NCBI GenBank assembly: GCA_001898145.1
Contig: MKSR01000023.1
Coordinates: forward strand, 1-61,893
Reading direction: 5' to 3'
Length of the DNA: 61,893 bases
DNA from: Dyadobacter sp. 50-39
GTDB lineage: Bacteria > Bacteroidota > Bacteroidia > Cytophagales > Spirosomataceae
Under the pieces are notes generated by a model. That model was given only the letters and a program-made list of their open reading frames with translations. It made no database searches and had not been told where the DNA came from. Every line of letters starts with the position of its first letter. Position 1 is the stretch's first letter. Shown here piece by piece: positions 14,900 to 23,871 of the stretch. A program made the translations under genes and the position numbers.

Positions 14900-17800
14900 A
14901 TGTATCAACTCATCAGAACTGCCCTCCGACAGCCCATTTCCATTGTGGTAGTCGTGATCGGCATCCTATTTTTCTCGATTTTATCGATACGGAGCATCCC
15001 TGTCGACATTTTTCCCAATCTCGATTTACCGACCATTTACGTCGTTCAGCCCTACGGTGGTATGGCGCCTGACCAGATGGACGGCTTCATCGCCACCCGC
15101 TACCAGGACCACTTCCTGTACGTGTCGGGTATCCGCGATGTGGACGTAAAAACGATTCAGGGGCTATCCTTGATCAAGTTGTCGTTCTACCCCGGTACCG
15201 ATATGGCCCAGGCCGCTGCGGAAGTCGCCAACAACGTCTCCCGCGCGAAGGCGTACATGCCAGAAGGTACCGTGCCCCCGCAGGTGGTCCGCTTCGACGC
15301 CAGTTCGGTACCGATCGGCCAGATGGTATTCGAAAGCGCCTCCCGGTCGCTGAACGAAATCCAGGATTTTGCCTCCTCGCGGGTACGACCCATGTTCAGC
15401 CGCATTGAGGGGGTTTCCAGCCCGCCGCCGTTCGGGGGTAACCAGCGCACGATTGTCGTCCGCGTTGACCCGGAGCGCATCCGGAGCTACCATCTCACGC
15501 CCGAGGAAGTCATTAAATCCATTATTGCCAACAACCAGCCATCGCCGGCAGGTAACATCCGCATGGGCGACAAAACGCTCATGACGCCCGTCAACTCGCT
15601 CATCAAGAAGCCGGAAGACTTCCTGAATATCCCTATCCGCGTCGGTGCAGGGCCCACCGTATTTATCCGCGATGTAGGTGTGGTAGAAGATGGTGCCGAT
15701 GTTACGGTAAGCTATGCGTTGATCAATGGGCGTCGCGCGGTTTACATTCCGGTGGTGAAAAAATCAGATGCTTCCACGCTGGACGTGGTGAACAATATCC
15801 GCGCTGCATTGCCGCAGCTTCGGAATGCAGTGCCCGAGGATGTAAAGATTTCCTATGAATTCGACCAGTCGGTGTATGTGACCAACTCTTTGAAAAGCCT
15901 TATTACCGAAGGTATTCTCGGTGCATTGCTCACCGGATTAATGGTACTGCTCTTTCTGCGTGACTGGCGGAGCGTGATCATTGTGATCGTGACTATCCCC
16001 ATTTCCATTCTTTCAGCCGTGATATTGATGAATTTGTTTGGTCAAACCATCAACATCATGACATTGAGCGGGCTTGCACTGGCTATCGGCGTACTCGTCG
16101 ACCAGGCGACGGTGACCATTGAAAACATTCACCAGCACCAGGAAATGGGTAAGCCGAAGGAACAGGCCATTTGGGATGCCTGTAAGGAAATCGCATTCCC
16201 TGAGTTCCTGATTCTGCTCGCGATCCTGGCCGTTTTCGCGCCGTCGTTTGTTATGAGTGGTATTCCAAGATCCATGTTTTTGCCGCTTTCGTTGGCCGTG
16301 GGTTTCGCGATGATCGCCTCGTTTTTGCTTTCGCAAACTTTGGTACCGGTGCTTTCCAACTGGCTTTTGAAAGACCACCCGCACCACGAAGCACCTACTT
16401 TGGCATTGGATAGCCAGGAAATCGACGATGTGATCGAAGAAGGTGCGCATCCTTCATTGCCGCCAACCGGTTTTGAAAAGTTCAAATTGAAATATCTCAA
16501 TGTACTGGGAAGCATTATGGGCAGGCGACTGATCGTACCGGTATACCTCGTCGGCAGCATTGCACTGATCGTCGGAGGGTTCCTTCTGATCGGCACCGAC
16601 ATCTTGCCGAAAGCCAACAGTCACCAGTTTCAGATGCGCCTGCGGGTACCCGATGGTACACGCGTAGAACGTACGGAGGAGGCTACATTAAAGGTTTTAA
16701 ACCTGATCAAATCGGAAGTCGGGAAAGAGCACGTCGAAATATCTTCCGCATATGTAGGAACGGTCCCATCCAGCTATGGTACTTCCAATATTTTCGTATT
16801 CAACAGCGGTCCGCACGAGGCAGTTTTGCAGGTTTCGCTCAAAGAAGAATTTCCTGTAAAAATGGATGCATTGAAGGAAAAGCTTCGGGCGAGGATCAAG
16901 AAGGAGATCCCGAACCTGGCCATTTCTTTCGAACCCATCGAACTAGTGGATAAAATCATGAGCCAGGGCGCTTCGACGCCCATCGAAGTGAGTGTGGCGG
17001 CCAAAGACGTGGAGGAAGCAGGAAGGTTTGCCCGCAAAATCCAGCAGGAAATGAAGCATATCGCATTCCTCCGCGATGTACAGATTGCCCAGCCATTGCA
17101 ATACCCGATCCTGGATGTTAAAATCGATCGCGAAAGGGCCGGACAATTGGGCATTACCTCCACCCAGGTGGCGCGCTCGATGGTTGCGGCAACGTCTTCC
17201 AGCCGTTTTACAGACAAAAACCTTTGGCTCGACGATGCCAAGGGGCTTGCCTACCAGGTACAGGTTCAGATCCCGGAATACCAGATGACGTCCGTGGAGG
17301 ACATTGGCACTATTCCTTTGAAAACCGGCGTAAGCAACCCGCTGCTGGCCGATGTGGCTACATTCTCCGAAAAAACAGCCCCCGGCGAGTACGATCGCGC
17401 CGGCCCGAACCGCCTGGTGACCGTCACCGCCAATATTCATCAAAAAGACCTTGGCGCAGCCACAACCGCGGTTCAGAAGGCCATCAAGAATGCCGGTGAA
17501 CCGCCTCGTGGGGTGATTGTGGAGTTGAAAGGTCAAACAGAACTGCTGACAGAGACATTGAGCAGCTTACAAACCGGTCTTTTGATCGCGGTGGTAATCA
17601 TGTTCCTTTTGCTGGCTGCTACTTTCCAGTCGTTCAAACTGTCGCTGGTGGTACTTTCCACCATCCCCGCCGTGGTAGTAGGCTCGATCGGGCTGTTGCT
17701 GCTTACCGGCGCCACGCTGAACCTGCAATCCTATATGGGTCTGATCATGTCCGTCGGCGTATCGGTAGCAAATGCGATTCTGATGGTTACCAATGCAGAG

Positions 17801-19273
17801 AACCTGCGGCTCAAATTGCAGGATGCCCGCAAAGCCGTCACCCTCGCTGCCGGCAGCCGTATCCGCCCGATCCTGATGACGAGTATTGCGATGATCGCCG
17901 GTATGATCCCGATGGCATCCGGCCTCGGCGAAGGCGGCGACCAGATCGCCCCGCTCGGGCAGGCGGTAATCGGAGGTCTCATTGCCTCCACATTGGCCTC
18001 GCTCCTCATTTTGCCGGCCGTATTCACATTGGTTCAACGCAAAGCATCCGTCAATTCAGTCTCCCTCGACCCAGAGGATCCTGAAAGCAATTTCTTCCGT
18101 AAAAAACTCCAAACATCCGTTTCCATGAATACCCTGAAATCCATTCTGATACTGATCACCGTCGCAGCTGGTATGAGCGCGTGCAACAGTACTGCCGAAA
18201 CAAGCGAAGGCCATGAGGCCAAAAGCACCTCTTCGGAAGCCGCTGCCAAAGAGCCCGCCGTCGAACTCGCTTACGTCAAAAGCATGAAACCGGCGAAGCA
18301 AATTGCCTTGCCCGGAGAATTGAAGCCCTGGAACAAGGTCAGCATTCATCCGAAGGTGAAAGGGTTTGTTAAAACCGTGAATGCGGATCGCGGTACGGTG
18401 GTACGGAGAGGACAGGTATTGGCCGTGTTGGAAGCGCCCGAGGTAATGTCCGAACTGAGCCAGGCGAAGGCGCAGCTCATTGCCGCCGAAGCCGCATTGC
18501 AGCAAACCACCACGCGATACCAGGCAAGTGCATTGACATACAGCCGCTTGCAAAAAACCAACCGTACCGAAGGGGCCGTCTCACTCAACGAGCTAGATCT
18601 AGCCCGGGCACGCGCCGCCGCCGACAGTTCGGCCATGGCCGTGGCCAAAGGCAATGTGCAGGCTGCGAAGTCTTTCATGGAAACAAAAACCGAGCTTTCG
18701 CGCTACCTGACCGTCATAGCCCCATTCGATGGGATTATTACGGAAAGGAATATCAGCCCGGGCGCTTTGGTAGGGCCGGGTGAAGGTGGTGCCAAGCCTT
18801 TATTTATTCTGGAAGACAACACAAAACTGCGCCTGACGCTTGCGATACCTGAAAACATGTCGAGCGCCATTCCCAACAAAGGCGAAGTAAGCTTCACCGT
18901 TTCCGCCAGCCCGGAAAAGGTCTACAAGGCAGTTTACGCACGCAGTTCCCGCACGTTAACCGAGGAAAACCGCTCGATGATCACCGAATTCGATGTCAAC
19001 AACCGCTCGAACGAGCTCAAAGCCGGCATGTACGCGCAAGTGCAGCTGAACACCGAACGCACCGGGCACACCTTGTTCGTGCCGGCAACCGCCGTTGTCA
19101 ATTCCAGCGAGCAGGTATTCGTCATCCGGGACAAGGGCAAAAAAGCCGAATGGGTACCGGTAAAACGCGGTGTGGTAGTCGACACGCTCGTTGAAGTGTT
19201 TGGTGATTTGCGTGATGGAGATGCCATCGTGAAGAAGGCCTCGGAAGAGTATCGCAACGGGGAGGATTTGTAG
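14900..19273 (+). CDS. RND efflux permease fused to its periplasmic adaptor
   Basis: One open frame of 1457 residues. Residues 1 to about 1070 are a complete RND permease: TM1 (ISIVVVVIGILFFSILSI), large porter domain, TM2-6 with a relay acidic residue in GVLVDQATVTIENI, second porter domain, and TM7-12. In place of the relay lysine of AcrB, TM10 reads VSVANAILMV. From residue 1076 (base 18125) a new lipoprotein-type signal appears (MNTLKSILILITVAAGMSAC, lipobox Cys 1095) followed by a 360-residue membrane-fusion adaptor with split lipoyl halves and a helical hairpin. No stop lies between them. Topology fits, because the permease C-terminus is cytoplasmic. The drug or metal substrate is unknown. 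Confidence 0.9.
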   Translation: MYQLIRTALRQPISIVVVVIGILFFSILSIRSIPVDIFPNLDLPTIYVVQPYGGMAPDQMDGFIATRYQDHFLYVSGIRDVDVKTIQGLSLIKLSFYPGTDMAQAAAEVANNVSRAKAYMPEGTVPPQVVRFDASSVPIGQMVFESASRSLNEIQDFASSRVRPMFSRIEGVSSPPPFGGNQRTIVVRVDPERIRSYHLTPEEVIKSIIANNQPSPAGNIRMGDKTLMTPVNSLIKKPEDFLNIPIRVGAGPTVFIRDVGVVEDGADVTVSYALINGRRAVYIPVVKKSDASTLDVVNNIRAALPQLRNAVPEDVKISYEFDQSVYVTNSLKSLITEGILGALLTGLMVLLFLRDWRSVIIVIVTIPISILSAVILMNLFGQTINIMTLSGLALAIGVLVDQATVTIENIHQHQEMGKPKEQAIWDACKEIAFPEFLILLAILAVFAPSFVMSGIPRSMFLPLSLAVGFAMIASFLLSQTLVPVLSNWLLKDHPHHEAPTLALDSQEIDDVIEEGAHPSLPPTGFEKFKLKYLNVLGSIMGRRLIVPVYLVGSIALIVGGFLLIGTDILPKANSHQFQMRLRVPDGTRVERTEEATLKVLNLIKSEVGKEHVEISSAYVGTVPSSYGTSNIFVFNSGPHEAVLQVSLKEEFPVKMDALKEKLRARIKKEIPNLAISFEPIELVDKIMSQGASTPIEVSVAAKDVEEAGRFARKIQQEMKHIAFLRDVQIAQPLQYPILDVKIDRERAGQLGITSTQVARSMVAATSSSRFTDKNLWLDDAKGLAYQVQVQIPEYQMTSVEDIGTIPLKTGVSNPLLADVATFSEKTAPGEYDRAGPNRLVTVTANIHQKDLGAATTAVQKAIKNAGEPPRGVIVELKGQTELLTETLSSLQTGLLIAVVIMFLLLAATFQSFKLSLVVLSTIPAVVVGSIGLLLLTGATLNLQSYMGLIMSVGVSVANAILMVTNAENLRLKLQDARKAVTLAAGSRIRPILMTSIAMIAGMIPMASGLGEGGDQIAPLGQAVIGGLIASTLASLLILPAVFTLVQRKASVNSVSLDPEDPESNFFRKKLQTSVSMNTLKSILILITVAAGMSACNSTAETSEGHEAKSTSSEAAAKEPAVELAYVKSMKPAKQIALPGELKPWNKVSIHPKVKGFVKTVNADRGTVVRRGQVLAVLEAPEVMSELSQAKAQLIAAEAALQQTTTRYQASALTYSRLQKTNRTEGAVSLNELDLARARAAADSSAMAVAKGNVQAAKSFMETKTELSRYLTVIAPFDGIITERNISPGALVGPGEGGAKPLFILEDNTKLRLTLAIPENMSSAIPNKGEVSFTVSASPEKVYKAVYARSSRTLTEENRSMITEFDVNNRSNELKAGMYAQVQLNTERTGHTLFVPATAVVNSSEQVFVIRDKGKKAEWVPVKRGVVVDTLVEVFGDLRDGDAIVKKASEEYRNGEDL

Positions 19274-19307
19274 TAGAAAACCGTAACATCATCCGGTTGT
19301 TCATTGA

Positions 19308-19350
19308 AGAGGGAAAGTTGCTGCTATAACAACTTTCCCTCTTTATTTTT
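19308..19350 (+). terminator. Intrinsic terminator of the efflux operon
   Basis: Perfect 13-bp stem AGAGGGAAAGTTG / CAACTTTCCCTCT with a 9-base loop, then TTATTTTTG. It begins 35 bases after the RND-adaptor stop. Confidence 0.9.
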
Positions 19351-19374
19351 GTTTAAATCACTACACACTATCAC

Positions 19375-19668
19375 ATGAATGTCATCAGTTTCAGGAAATT
19401 GAAAGAATTTTACGAAATTCATCCTGATTCCAAGGCTTACCTGACATCCTGGTTCAAAAAAGTGAGAAAGTCGGATTGGGCTGATTTTAATGCATTAAGA
19501 GCTGATTTCAGAAGTGCGGATATGATTGCAGATAACCGTGTAATTTTTAATATCAAAGGGAATCACTACCGCATGATAACCAGGGTTAGCTTCGGGCATA
19601 AAAGAATCATGATCAAGTGGCTGGGTACGCATACCGAATACGATCGTGTTAATGCAAAAACAATTTGA
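19375..19668 (+). CDS. HigB-family type II toxin (mRNA interferase)
   Basis: A 97-residue protein matching the HigB family of ribosome-dependent mRNA endonucleases: MNVISFRKLKEFYEIHPDSKAYL start, a WF-W-aromatic segment (LTSWFKKVRKSDWADF), NRVIFNIKGNHYRMITRV core strands and a C-terminal KWLGTHTEYDRV, which holds the conserved histidine and tyrosine. These toxins cleave translated mRNA when their antitoxin is lost. The gene precedes its antitoxin, the usual higBA order, with two bases between the stop and the next ATG. The antitoxin appears shortened, so the state of control is uncertain. Confidence 0.88.
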   Translation: MNVISFRKLKEFYEIHPDSKAYLTSWFKKVRKSDWADFNALRADFRSADMIADNRVIFNIKGNHYRMITRVSFGHKRIMIKWLGTHTEYDRVNAKTI

Positions 19669-19670
19669 AA

Positions 19671-19895
19671 ATGGTGGATGTAAAACTTATCGAGACTGAG
19701 GAGGAGTATAACGAGGCTTTGAAGCGTCTTGACCTGCTTTTCGATGCGGTACCGGGTAGCCATGAGGCGAAGGAGGCCGATATACTCGCATTGCTGATCA
19801 ATCAATATGAAGAAGAACATTACCCGATCGATGAGCCCGATCCCGACGAGTATAGGAAGATCCGGGCGGAGGAGTCGGGTTTACCAATAGATTGA
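19671..19895 (+). CDS. HigA-type antitoxin, shortened (no HTH domain)
   Basis: 74 residues from the ATG at 19671; a TTG at 19665 overlapping the higB stop is an alternative. The sequence (EEEYNEALKRLDLLFDAVPGSHEAKEADILALLINQYEEEHYPI) matches the N-terminal module of HigA antitoxins of the COG5499 type, which bind and block HigB. In that family a Cro/XRE helix-turn-helix normally follows for about 50 more residues. Here the frame stops at SGLPID and a terminator begins five bases later, leaving no HTH remnant. It may still neutralise HigB but should not bind the operator alone. Confidence 0.75.
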   Translation: MVDVKLIETEEEYNEALKRLDLLFDAVPGSHEAKEADILALLINQYEEEHYPIDEPDPDEYRKIRAEESGLPID

Positions 19896-19900
19896 TAATA

Positions 19901-19931
19901 AAAAATGCCGGACATTGAGCCCGGCATTTTT
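19901..19931. terminator. Bidirectional intrinsic terminator
   Basis: Perfect 11-bp stem AAAAATGCCGG / CCGGCATTTTT with a 9-base loop, between the higBA pair and the convergent DUF4136 gene. Confidence 0.9.
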
Positions 19932-19950
19932 TGCAGTTTAACCTTAAAAA

Positions 19951-20526
19951 TTACTTCCTGCTGTAAGTATCCAGCGTCGCTTGCGGGAATGAGCGGAGGA
20001 TATCGGCCATTGTGTTTTTGATCATGGTGTTCTGATCTTCCTTCTTGGTCGGTGCCTTCACTTTTCCGGAAGCCCAGCCCTGCCATACCATTCGCTCAGA
20101 GGATTTCTGGTAAATGTTCAGGATAAAACGGCTTTCCTGGTAGTTGTAGGTCGAAATGTTGTTGCCTCCTCCGTACCACCACATGTAAGGCGAATACATA
20201 TTATTGGAGCGCACTTGCTGGCGATCTTTCACGTCGGTCATGAACCGCACCACAATTTCGGGGTTCTGCTGGTCGAGTTTATAACCTTTGGCCTCCATTA
20301 CCTCCACTACCGCATCGCCCAACCGGCGGCGGTTCAATTCGCTACCCAGCAGCGGGTCCTGTTCCATGTTGTGCTCAGCCTCCACCTTGAAGGTTTTGAA
20401 CTGTTTGAGGTTCACCGCGGAATCGTAATCGTAACTCACCTGGAGGGCATTGCTGCATGCCATCATGAATATGCCCGCCACAACCGCCATACCCGCGGAT
20501 TTCATCAACTTCACTATGGTTTTCAT
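19951..20526 (-). CDS. DUF4136 lipoprotein
   Basis: 191 residues with a lipoprotein signal (MKTIVKLMKSAGMAVVAGIFMMAC, lipobox MMAC). The mature part has the DUF4136 pattern: VSYDYDSAVNLKQFKTFKV near the start, an LGDAVVEVMEAKGY helix, PEIVVRFMTDVKDRQQ, and a C-terminal SERMVWQGWASG followed by a helix ending near the C-terminus. These are common envelope lipoproteins of Bacteroidota and Proteobacteria with no assigned activity. Single gene between two terminators. Confidence 0.88.
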   Translation of the reverse strand: MKTIVKLMKSAGMAVVAGIFMMACSNALQVSYDYDSAVNLKQFKTFKVEAEHNMEQDPLLGSELNRRRLGDAVVEVMEAKGYKLDQQNPEIVVRFMTDVKDRQQVRSNNMYSPYMWWYGGGNNISTYNYQESRFILNIYQKSSERMVWQGWASGKVKAPTKKEDQNTMIKNTMADILRSFPQATLDTYSRK

Positions 20527-20656
20527 CGTGTTTTTGAACGTTTGGTTTTGTTATACTAGTCTGACAGTTTCGGAGGGGATTTGGTTTAAATGCCTTAGAA
20601 ACATCTATTAAACTTATAAACATTTAAAACTGATATATCGATCCGGAAAATCTCCA

Positions 20657-20690
20657 AACAAAAACGCGCCCGGATTTTGCCGGACGCGGT
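20657..20690 (-). terminator. Intrinsic terminator of the Tat-exported oxidoreductase gene
   Basis: On the minus strand CGCGTCCGG, loop CAAAAT, CCGGGCGCG, then TTTTTGTTTGG. It lies 44 bases after the Gfo/Idh/MocA stop codon. Confidence 0.85.
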
Positions 20691-20733
20691 GTACTGGGAA
20701 TATATAAGGGACCACGAACTTTAACGACCTATC

Positions 20734-22101
20734 CTAGACGTGCTTATAGTCAGGATGTTTGTAAGGAGCCCGGTAAGCGCGGGCCAGCAATGCATTGGCT
20801 TCTCTATCTCCGACAATTTCGCGTTTTATTGGGTCATAAACAATCGAACGACCGGTTTTCATCGAAAGATTTGCCAAAATGCAGCTCGCTGTCGAAATAT
20901 GCCCTTCTTCGATGTCCGCGACGGGTCTGCCGCTGTTCTCGATCGCACTCAGGAAATCGAGCATATGGAGGCGTGTCGCAGGTGCGGCATTGAGTTCGAT
21001 CTTGTCTTCTTTCAAATCCTCGGGGTATTTCTCTTTTTCATAGACAACATCCTTGTGGATTTTCTCGCCTTTGCCTTGCGGAATGAAATCGTAGGCCATC
21101 GTGCTCGCCCAAAGCGTACCTTTGTCGCCGTACAGCGTAAACGACCACGGATAATCGGGGTTATTGGGCGTTCCCCAGGTGCGGTGCTGCCATACGCAGT
21201 TCAGTCCGTCGTACTCAAAAATCGCTGATTGTGTGTCGGATATATTAGACTTACCTTCTTTCTCCACATAAATACCACCTGTTGACGCGATTTTTTTCGG
21301 CCACCCGAGTTTCAGCATCCAGCGTACCGTATCGAACATATGCACACACATATCGCCGGTAATGCCGTTGCCGTACTCCATGAAAGTCCTCCACCAGCGC
21401 ACGTGCGGTGACCCGTCATAGGGGCGCAGAGGCGCGGGGCCGGTCCATTTTTCATAGTCCAGGTAATCGGGCACCGCTTCCACCGGCGGGTTGCCGTTGG
21501 CGCGCATGTGGTAGTAGCAGCACATTTCGACATGCGAAATTTTGCCCAGCAGGCCCGCGTCCACAATATTTTTCTTAGCGTCGATCAAATGCGGCGTGCT
21601 TTTCCGCTGCGTACCCACCTGTACCACCTTTTTGTATTTGCGTGCGGCCGCCACCATTGCCTCGCCCTCCATCACATCCACGCTGATCGGCTTCTGCACG
21701 TACACGTGCGCGCCGGCCTTCACCGCGTCGATCATCTGCAACGCATGCCAATGGTCGGGAGTACCGATCAATACAATATCCATTTCATTCTCGGCCAGCA
21801 TTTTCTGGTAGTCGCCGTACAACTTCGGCGTCTTGCCCGACTTCTGCCGCTGGCTCACCAGTTTACCTGCTTCGTTCAATTGATTTTTATCCACATCACA
21901 CAATGCGATCACCTCCACCGGTGCCACCTGGATCAGTCTGAAAAGATCACTTTTACCATACCAGCCCGTCCCAATTAACCCGACGCGCCATGTTTTGGCG
22001 GGATTGATCAGGTCCATCCCCTGCGCCCCGAAAGTGGAAAGTGCCAATGCGGCCGTGGCCCCGTGAAGGAAGCTACGACGGTTGATATTAAAAGTGTTCA
22101 T
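20734..22101 (-). CDS. Tat-exported Gfo/Idh/MocA oxidoreductase
   Basis: 455 residues. The N-terminus NRRSFLHGATAALALSTFGAQG is a twin-arginine signal, so the folded protein with its bound nicotinamide cofactor is exported to the periplasm. The Rossmann loop follows (WRVGLIGTGWYGKSD, about 38-52), then the family signature VYVQKPISVDVMEGEAMV in place of the usual EKP motif, with Gln in front of the conserved lysine. The C-terminal domain has the HMLDFL segment and KHPDYKHV end. Relatives oxidise or epimerise sugars and glycosides. It has its own terminator and promoter, 0.8 kb from the sugar cluster, and may supply the first oxidation of that pathway. Confidence 0.88.
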   Translation of the reverse strand: MNTFNINRRSFLHGATAALALSTFGAQGMDLINPAKTWRVGLIGTGWYGKSDLFRLIQVAPVEVIALCDVDKNQLNEAGKLVSQRQKSGKTPKLYGDYQKMLAENEMDIVLIGTPDHWHALQMIDAVKAGAHVYVQKPISVDVMEGEAMVAAARKYKKVVQVGTQRKSTPHLIDAKKNIVDAGLLGKISHVEMCCYYHMRANGNPPVEAVPDYLDYEKWTGPAPLRPYDGSPHVRWWRTFMEYGNGITGDMCVHMFDTVRWMLKLGWPKKIASTGGIYVEKEGKSNISDTQSAIFEYDGLNCVWQHRTWGTPNNPDYPWSFTLYGDKGTLWASTMAYDFIPQGKGEKIHKDVVYEKEKYPEDLKEDKIELNAAPATRLHMLDFLSAIENSGRPVADIEEGHISTASCILANLSMKTGRSIVYDPIKREIVGDREANALLARAYRAPYKHPDYKHV

Positions 22102-22195
22102 TCTTGAATTTGATTGGTTTTAGGAATCTGGCCGGAGCCATATGCGGGTAAAAGGGCAAGGCGCTGCCCGTTTTACTTTTAAGGGGAGATTATTT

Positions 22196-22203
22196 TACAT
22201 TTG
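22196..22203 (+). promoter_or_regulatory. Candidate Bacteroidota -7 box for the DUF6934 pair
   Basis: TACATTTG matches TAnnTTTG exactly and lies 60 bases before the DUF6934 start codon. A clear TTTG -33 element is not seen. A stem of GTAAAAGGGCA / TGCCCGTTTTAC (22148-22176) lies just upstream. Confidence 0.45.
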
Positions 22204-22263
22204 CGACACATACCACCACTCAACTTCCTGCATTCGATATGGTACTTCCTACCCCGAATTTGT

Positions 22264-22707
22264 ATGCAGTCAGAGTTTTACCCTTTTCAAGCCGACGATA
22301 CCCGGCTTTATTTCGATTTTTTAAGTGTTAGTCCGGAGAAAACTATCCGGAAGGCAGTAATTTTCACTCCTTTGTCCGCTCGCAAAATGTTCAACCTTGC
22401 ACTAGTTGACGTACGTCCGGATGGAAGTGTTTGCGACAAGACGATCAGTAATAATGGCGACTTTGAAAAAATCATGGCAACTGTTTTTCAGTGCGTTGCA
22501 CGATTTTTCGAATACTACCCATGGGCACAAGTGTATTTACAGGCCAATACTCCTGCCAGAAATCGACTGTACCGGATTATCATTTCAAAAGAACTTTCAC
22601 AAATCAAAAAGTATTATGAAATTTATGGTACGAATGATTCAGTGACCGAACCCTTTGAGGTGGAGAAAGAGTACCATCATTACATCATCAAATTTAAAAG
22701 GATATGA
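22264..22707 (+). CDS. DUF6934-like protein
   Basis: 147 residues from the ATG at 22264; upstream in-frame ATGs would add residues not seen in the family. The pattern matches DUF6934 proteins common in Bacteroidota: MFNLALVDVRPDG, then SNNGDFEKIMATVFQCVARFFEYYPWA, then the hallmark PARNRLYRIIIS near residue 100. Function is unknown. Its last four bases overlap the start of a 51-codon ORF as ATGA, a coupling seen in toxin-antitoxin and other small accessory pairs. The gene is more AT-rich than its neighbours, which hints at separate acquisition. Confidence 0.7.
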   Translation: MQSEFYPFQADDTRLYFDFLSVSPEKTIRKAVIFTPLSARKMFNLALVDVRPDGSVCDKTISNNGDFEKIMATVFQCVARFFEYYPWAQVYLQANTPARNRLYRIIISKELSQIKKYYEIYGTNDSVTEPFEVEKEYHHYIIKFKRI

Positions 22708-22859
22708 AAGTCAAAGAAATGACTATCGAAGAGAGAAAGCAAAAGCTGTTCGCAGATCCGAAATTCCAAGCTTTCTTAAAAGAGAAAATTGATGCTGCTG
22801 AGAAATTTCTCGCAACCGCCGATCTCAGCGCAATCCGCAGAAATGACAAAAAGGAGTAA
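22704..22859 (+). CDS. Small protein translationally coupled to DUF6934
   Basis: A 51-codon frame, ATG at 22704 to TAA at 22857-22859. The start overlaps the upstream stop as ATGA. The product is almost all charged and helical (MKVKEMTIEERKQKLFADP, then a LKEKIDAAEKFLATADLSA helix), with no signal peptide or membrane segment. That composition is like short antitoxins or partner-binding peptides. No family was recognised. Convergent with the ABC substrate-binding gene, whose stop codon is eight bases away. Confidence 0.65.
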   Translation: MKVKEMTIEERKQKLFADPKFQAFLKEKIDAAEKFLATADLSAIRRNDKKE

Positions 22860-22867
22860 TCGTCATT

Positions 22868-23806
22868 TCAAAAACGCTCAACGTTCCCCTTCGTCACCAA
22901 CTGAAACGGAATAAGTACCTCCTTCTCGAACGCCTCTTTCCTGGCTGCTTTCACGGCAGTTTCAATGGCCTTTCCACCCTGCTCTTTGGCATTCTGGAAA
23001 ACAGTGGCGTCCAATGTTCCCTTTTTCACAGCCTGCAATGCGTCAGGAATGGCATCTACGCTTACTACCAGCACTTTCCCCTTTAAGCCGGCCGCTTCGA
23101 GGGCCTTCACGGCTCCCATGCCCATTTCATCGTTCTGGGCGAAGATCGCGTTGATCTTGTCGCCATAGGACTGTATCCAGTTTTCGGTAAGGGACATTCC
23201 TTTGGCCCGGTCCCATTCACCGGTTTGTTCAGCCAGAAGTTTAATGCCCGGATTGGCCTTCAGAATTTCCTTCGCGCCGTTATCTCGCCGGATCTGCGCG
23301 GCCTGGCCCATAAAACCATGCATCATGAGCACATTACCTTTGCCGCCCAGCTTTTCTACAATGTATTTCATGGCAATACGGGCGGATTCCGTATCGTCCG
23401 ACCCTACAAATGCAGTCGGCTTAGAAGAAGTTTCGGAATTGACATTTATAATGGGAATCTTGGCGTCCATGGCCAGTTTGATCGCCGGAGAACTCGCTTC
23501 CACCTCGCAGGGGTTCATGATGATCGCGTCTACGCCCTGTCCGATAAAGCTCTCGACCTGCTCCACCTGCTTCAACGCGGAACGTTCAGCATCTACCGTT
23601 ATCAGTTCGACGCCCATTTCCTTCGCCTTGGCCTCCATGGCATCGCTCACATTCACGATAAATTCGTTCTGCATACTCAGCATTGTCGCCCCTATCACCA
23701 GCTTATTGCCGCCGCCTTCCGCCCCACCTTTTTTTTCAGATGACTGATTGCAGCTTGCCAACAAAAAGGCAGCGACCATTGCAGTAAAAATTGCATTCCG
23801 TTTCAT
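22868..23806 (-). CDS. Sugar ABC transporter substrate-binding lipoprotein (RbsB type)
   Basis: 312 residues from the ATG at 23806; an upstream start at 23875 would bury the signal peptide. The signal MKRNAIFTAMVAAFLLASC has a lipobox ending at Cys 19. The mature part is a two-lobed periplasmic-binding protein type 1: VIGATMLSMQNEFIVNVSDAMEAKAKEMG, a VDAIIMNPCE strand, PIINVNSE, FVGSDDTESARIAMKY, and AIFAQNDEMGMGAVKALEAAG. These residues line the pentose or hexose pocket in RbsB, XylF and inositol-binding homologues. Last gene of the minus-strand importer set (RbsA, RbsC, RbsB). Confidence 0.92.
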   Translation of the reverse strand: MKRNAIFTAMVAAFLLASCNQSSEKKGGAEGGGNKLVIGATMLSMQNEFIVNVSDAMEAKAKEMGVELITVDAERSALKQVEQVESFIGQGVDAIIMNPCEVEASSPAIKLAMDAKIPIINVNSETSSKPTAFVGSDDTESARIAMKYIVEKLGGKGNVLMMHGFMGQAAQIRRDNGAKEILKANPGIKLLAEQTGEWDRAKGMSLTENWIQSYGDKINAIFAQNDEMGMGAVKALEAAGLKGKVLVVSVDAIPDALQAVKKGTLDATVFQNAKEQGGKAIETAVKAARKEAFEKEVLIPFQLVTKGNVERF

Positions 23807-23871
23807 AAAGCATTCAAGCTCCGGCTCCCCGCCTTCGCATTTATGTTTAATACTAAAACCTCTTTCCCCAT

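Noticed and set aside
16774-18037. Several minus-strand frames of 150-200 codons within the RND gene
   Set aside because: All are antisense shadows of membrane and porter segments of the permease.
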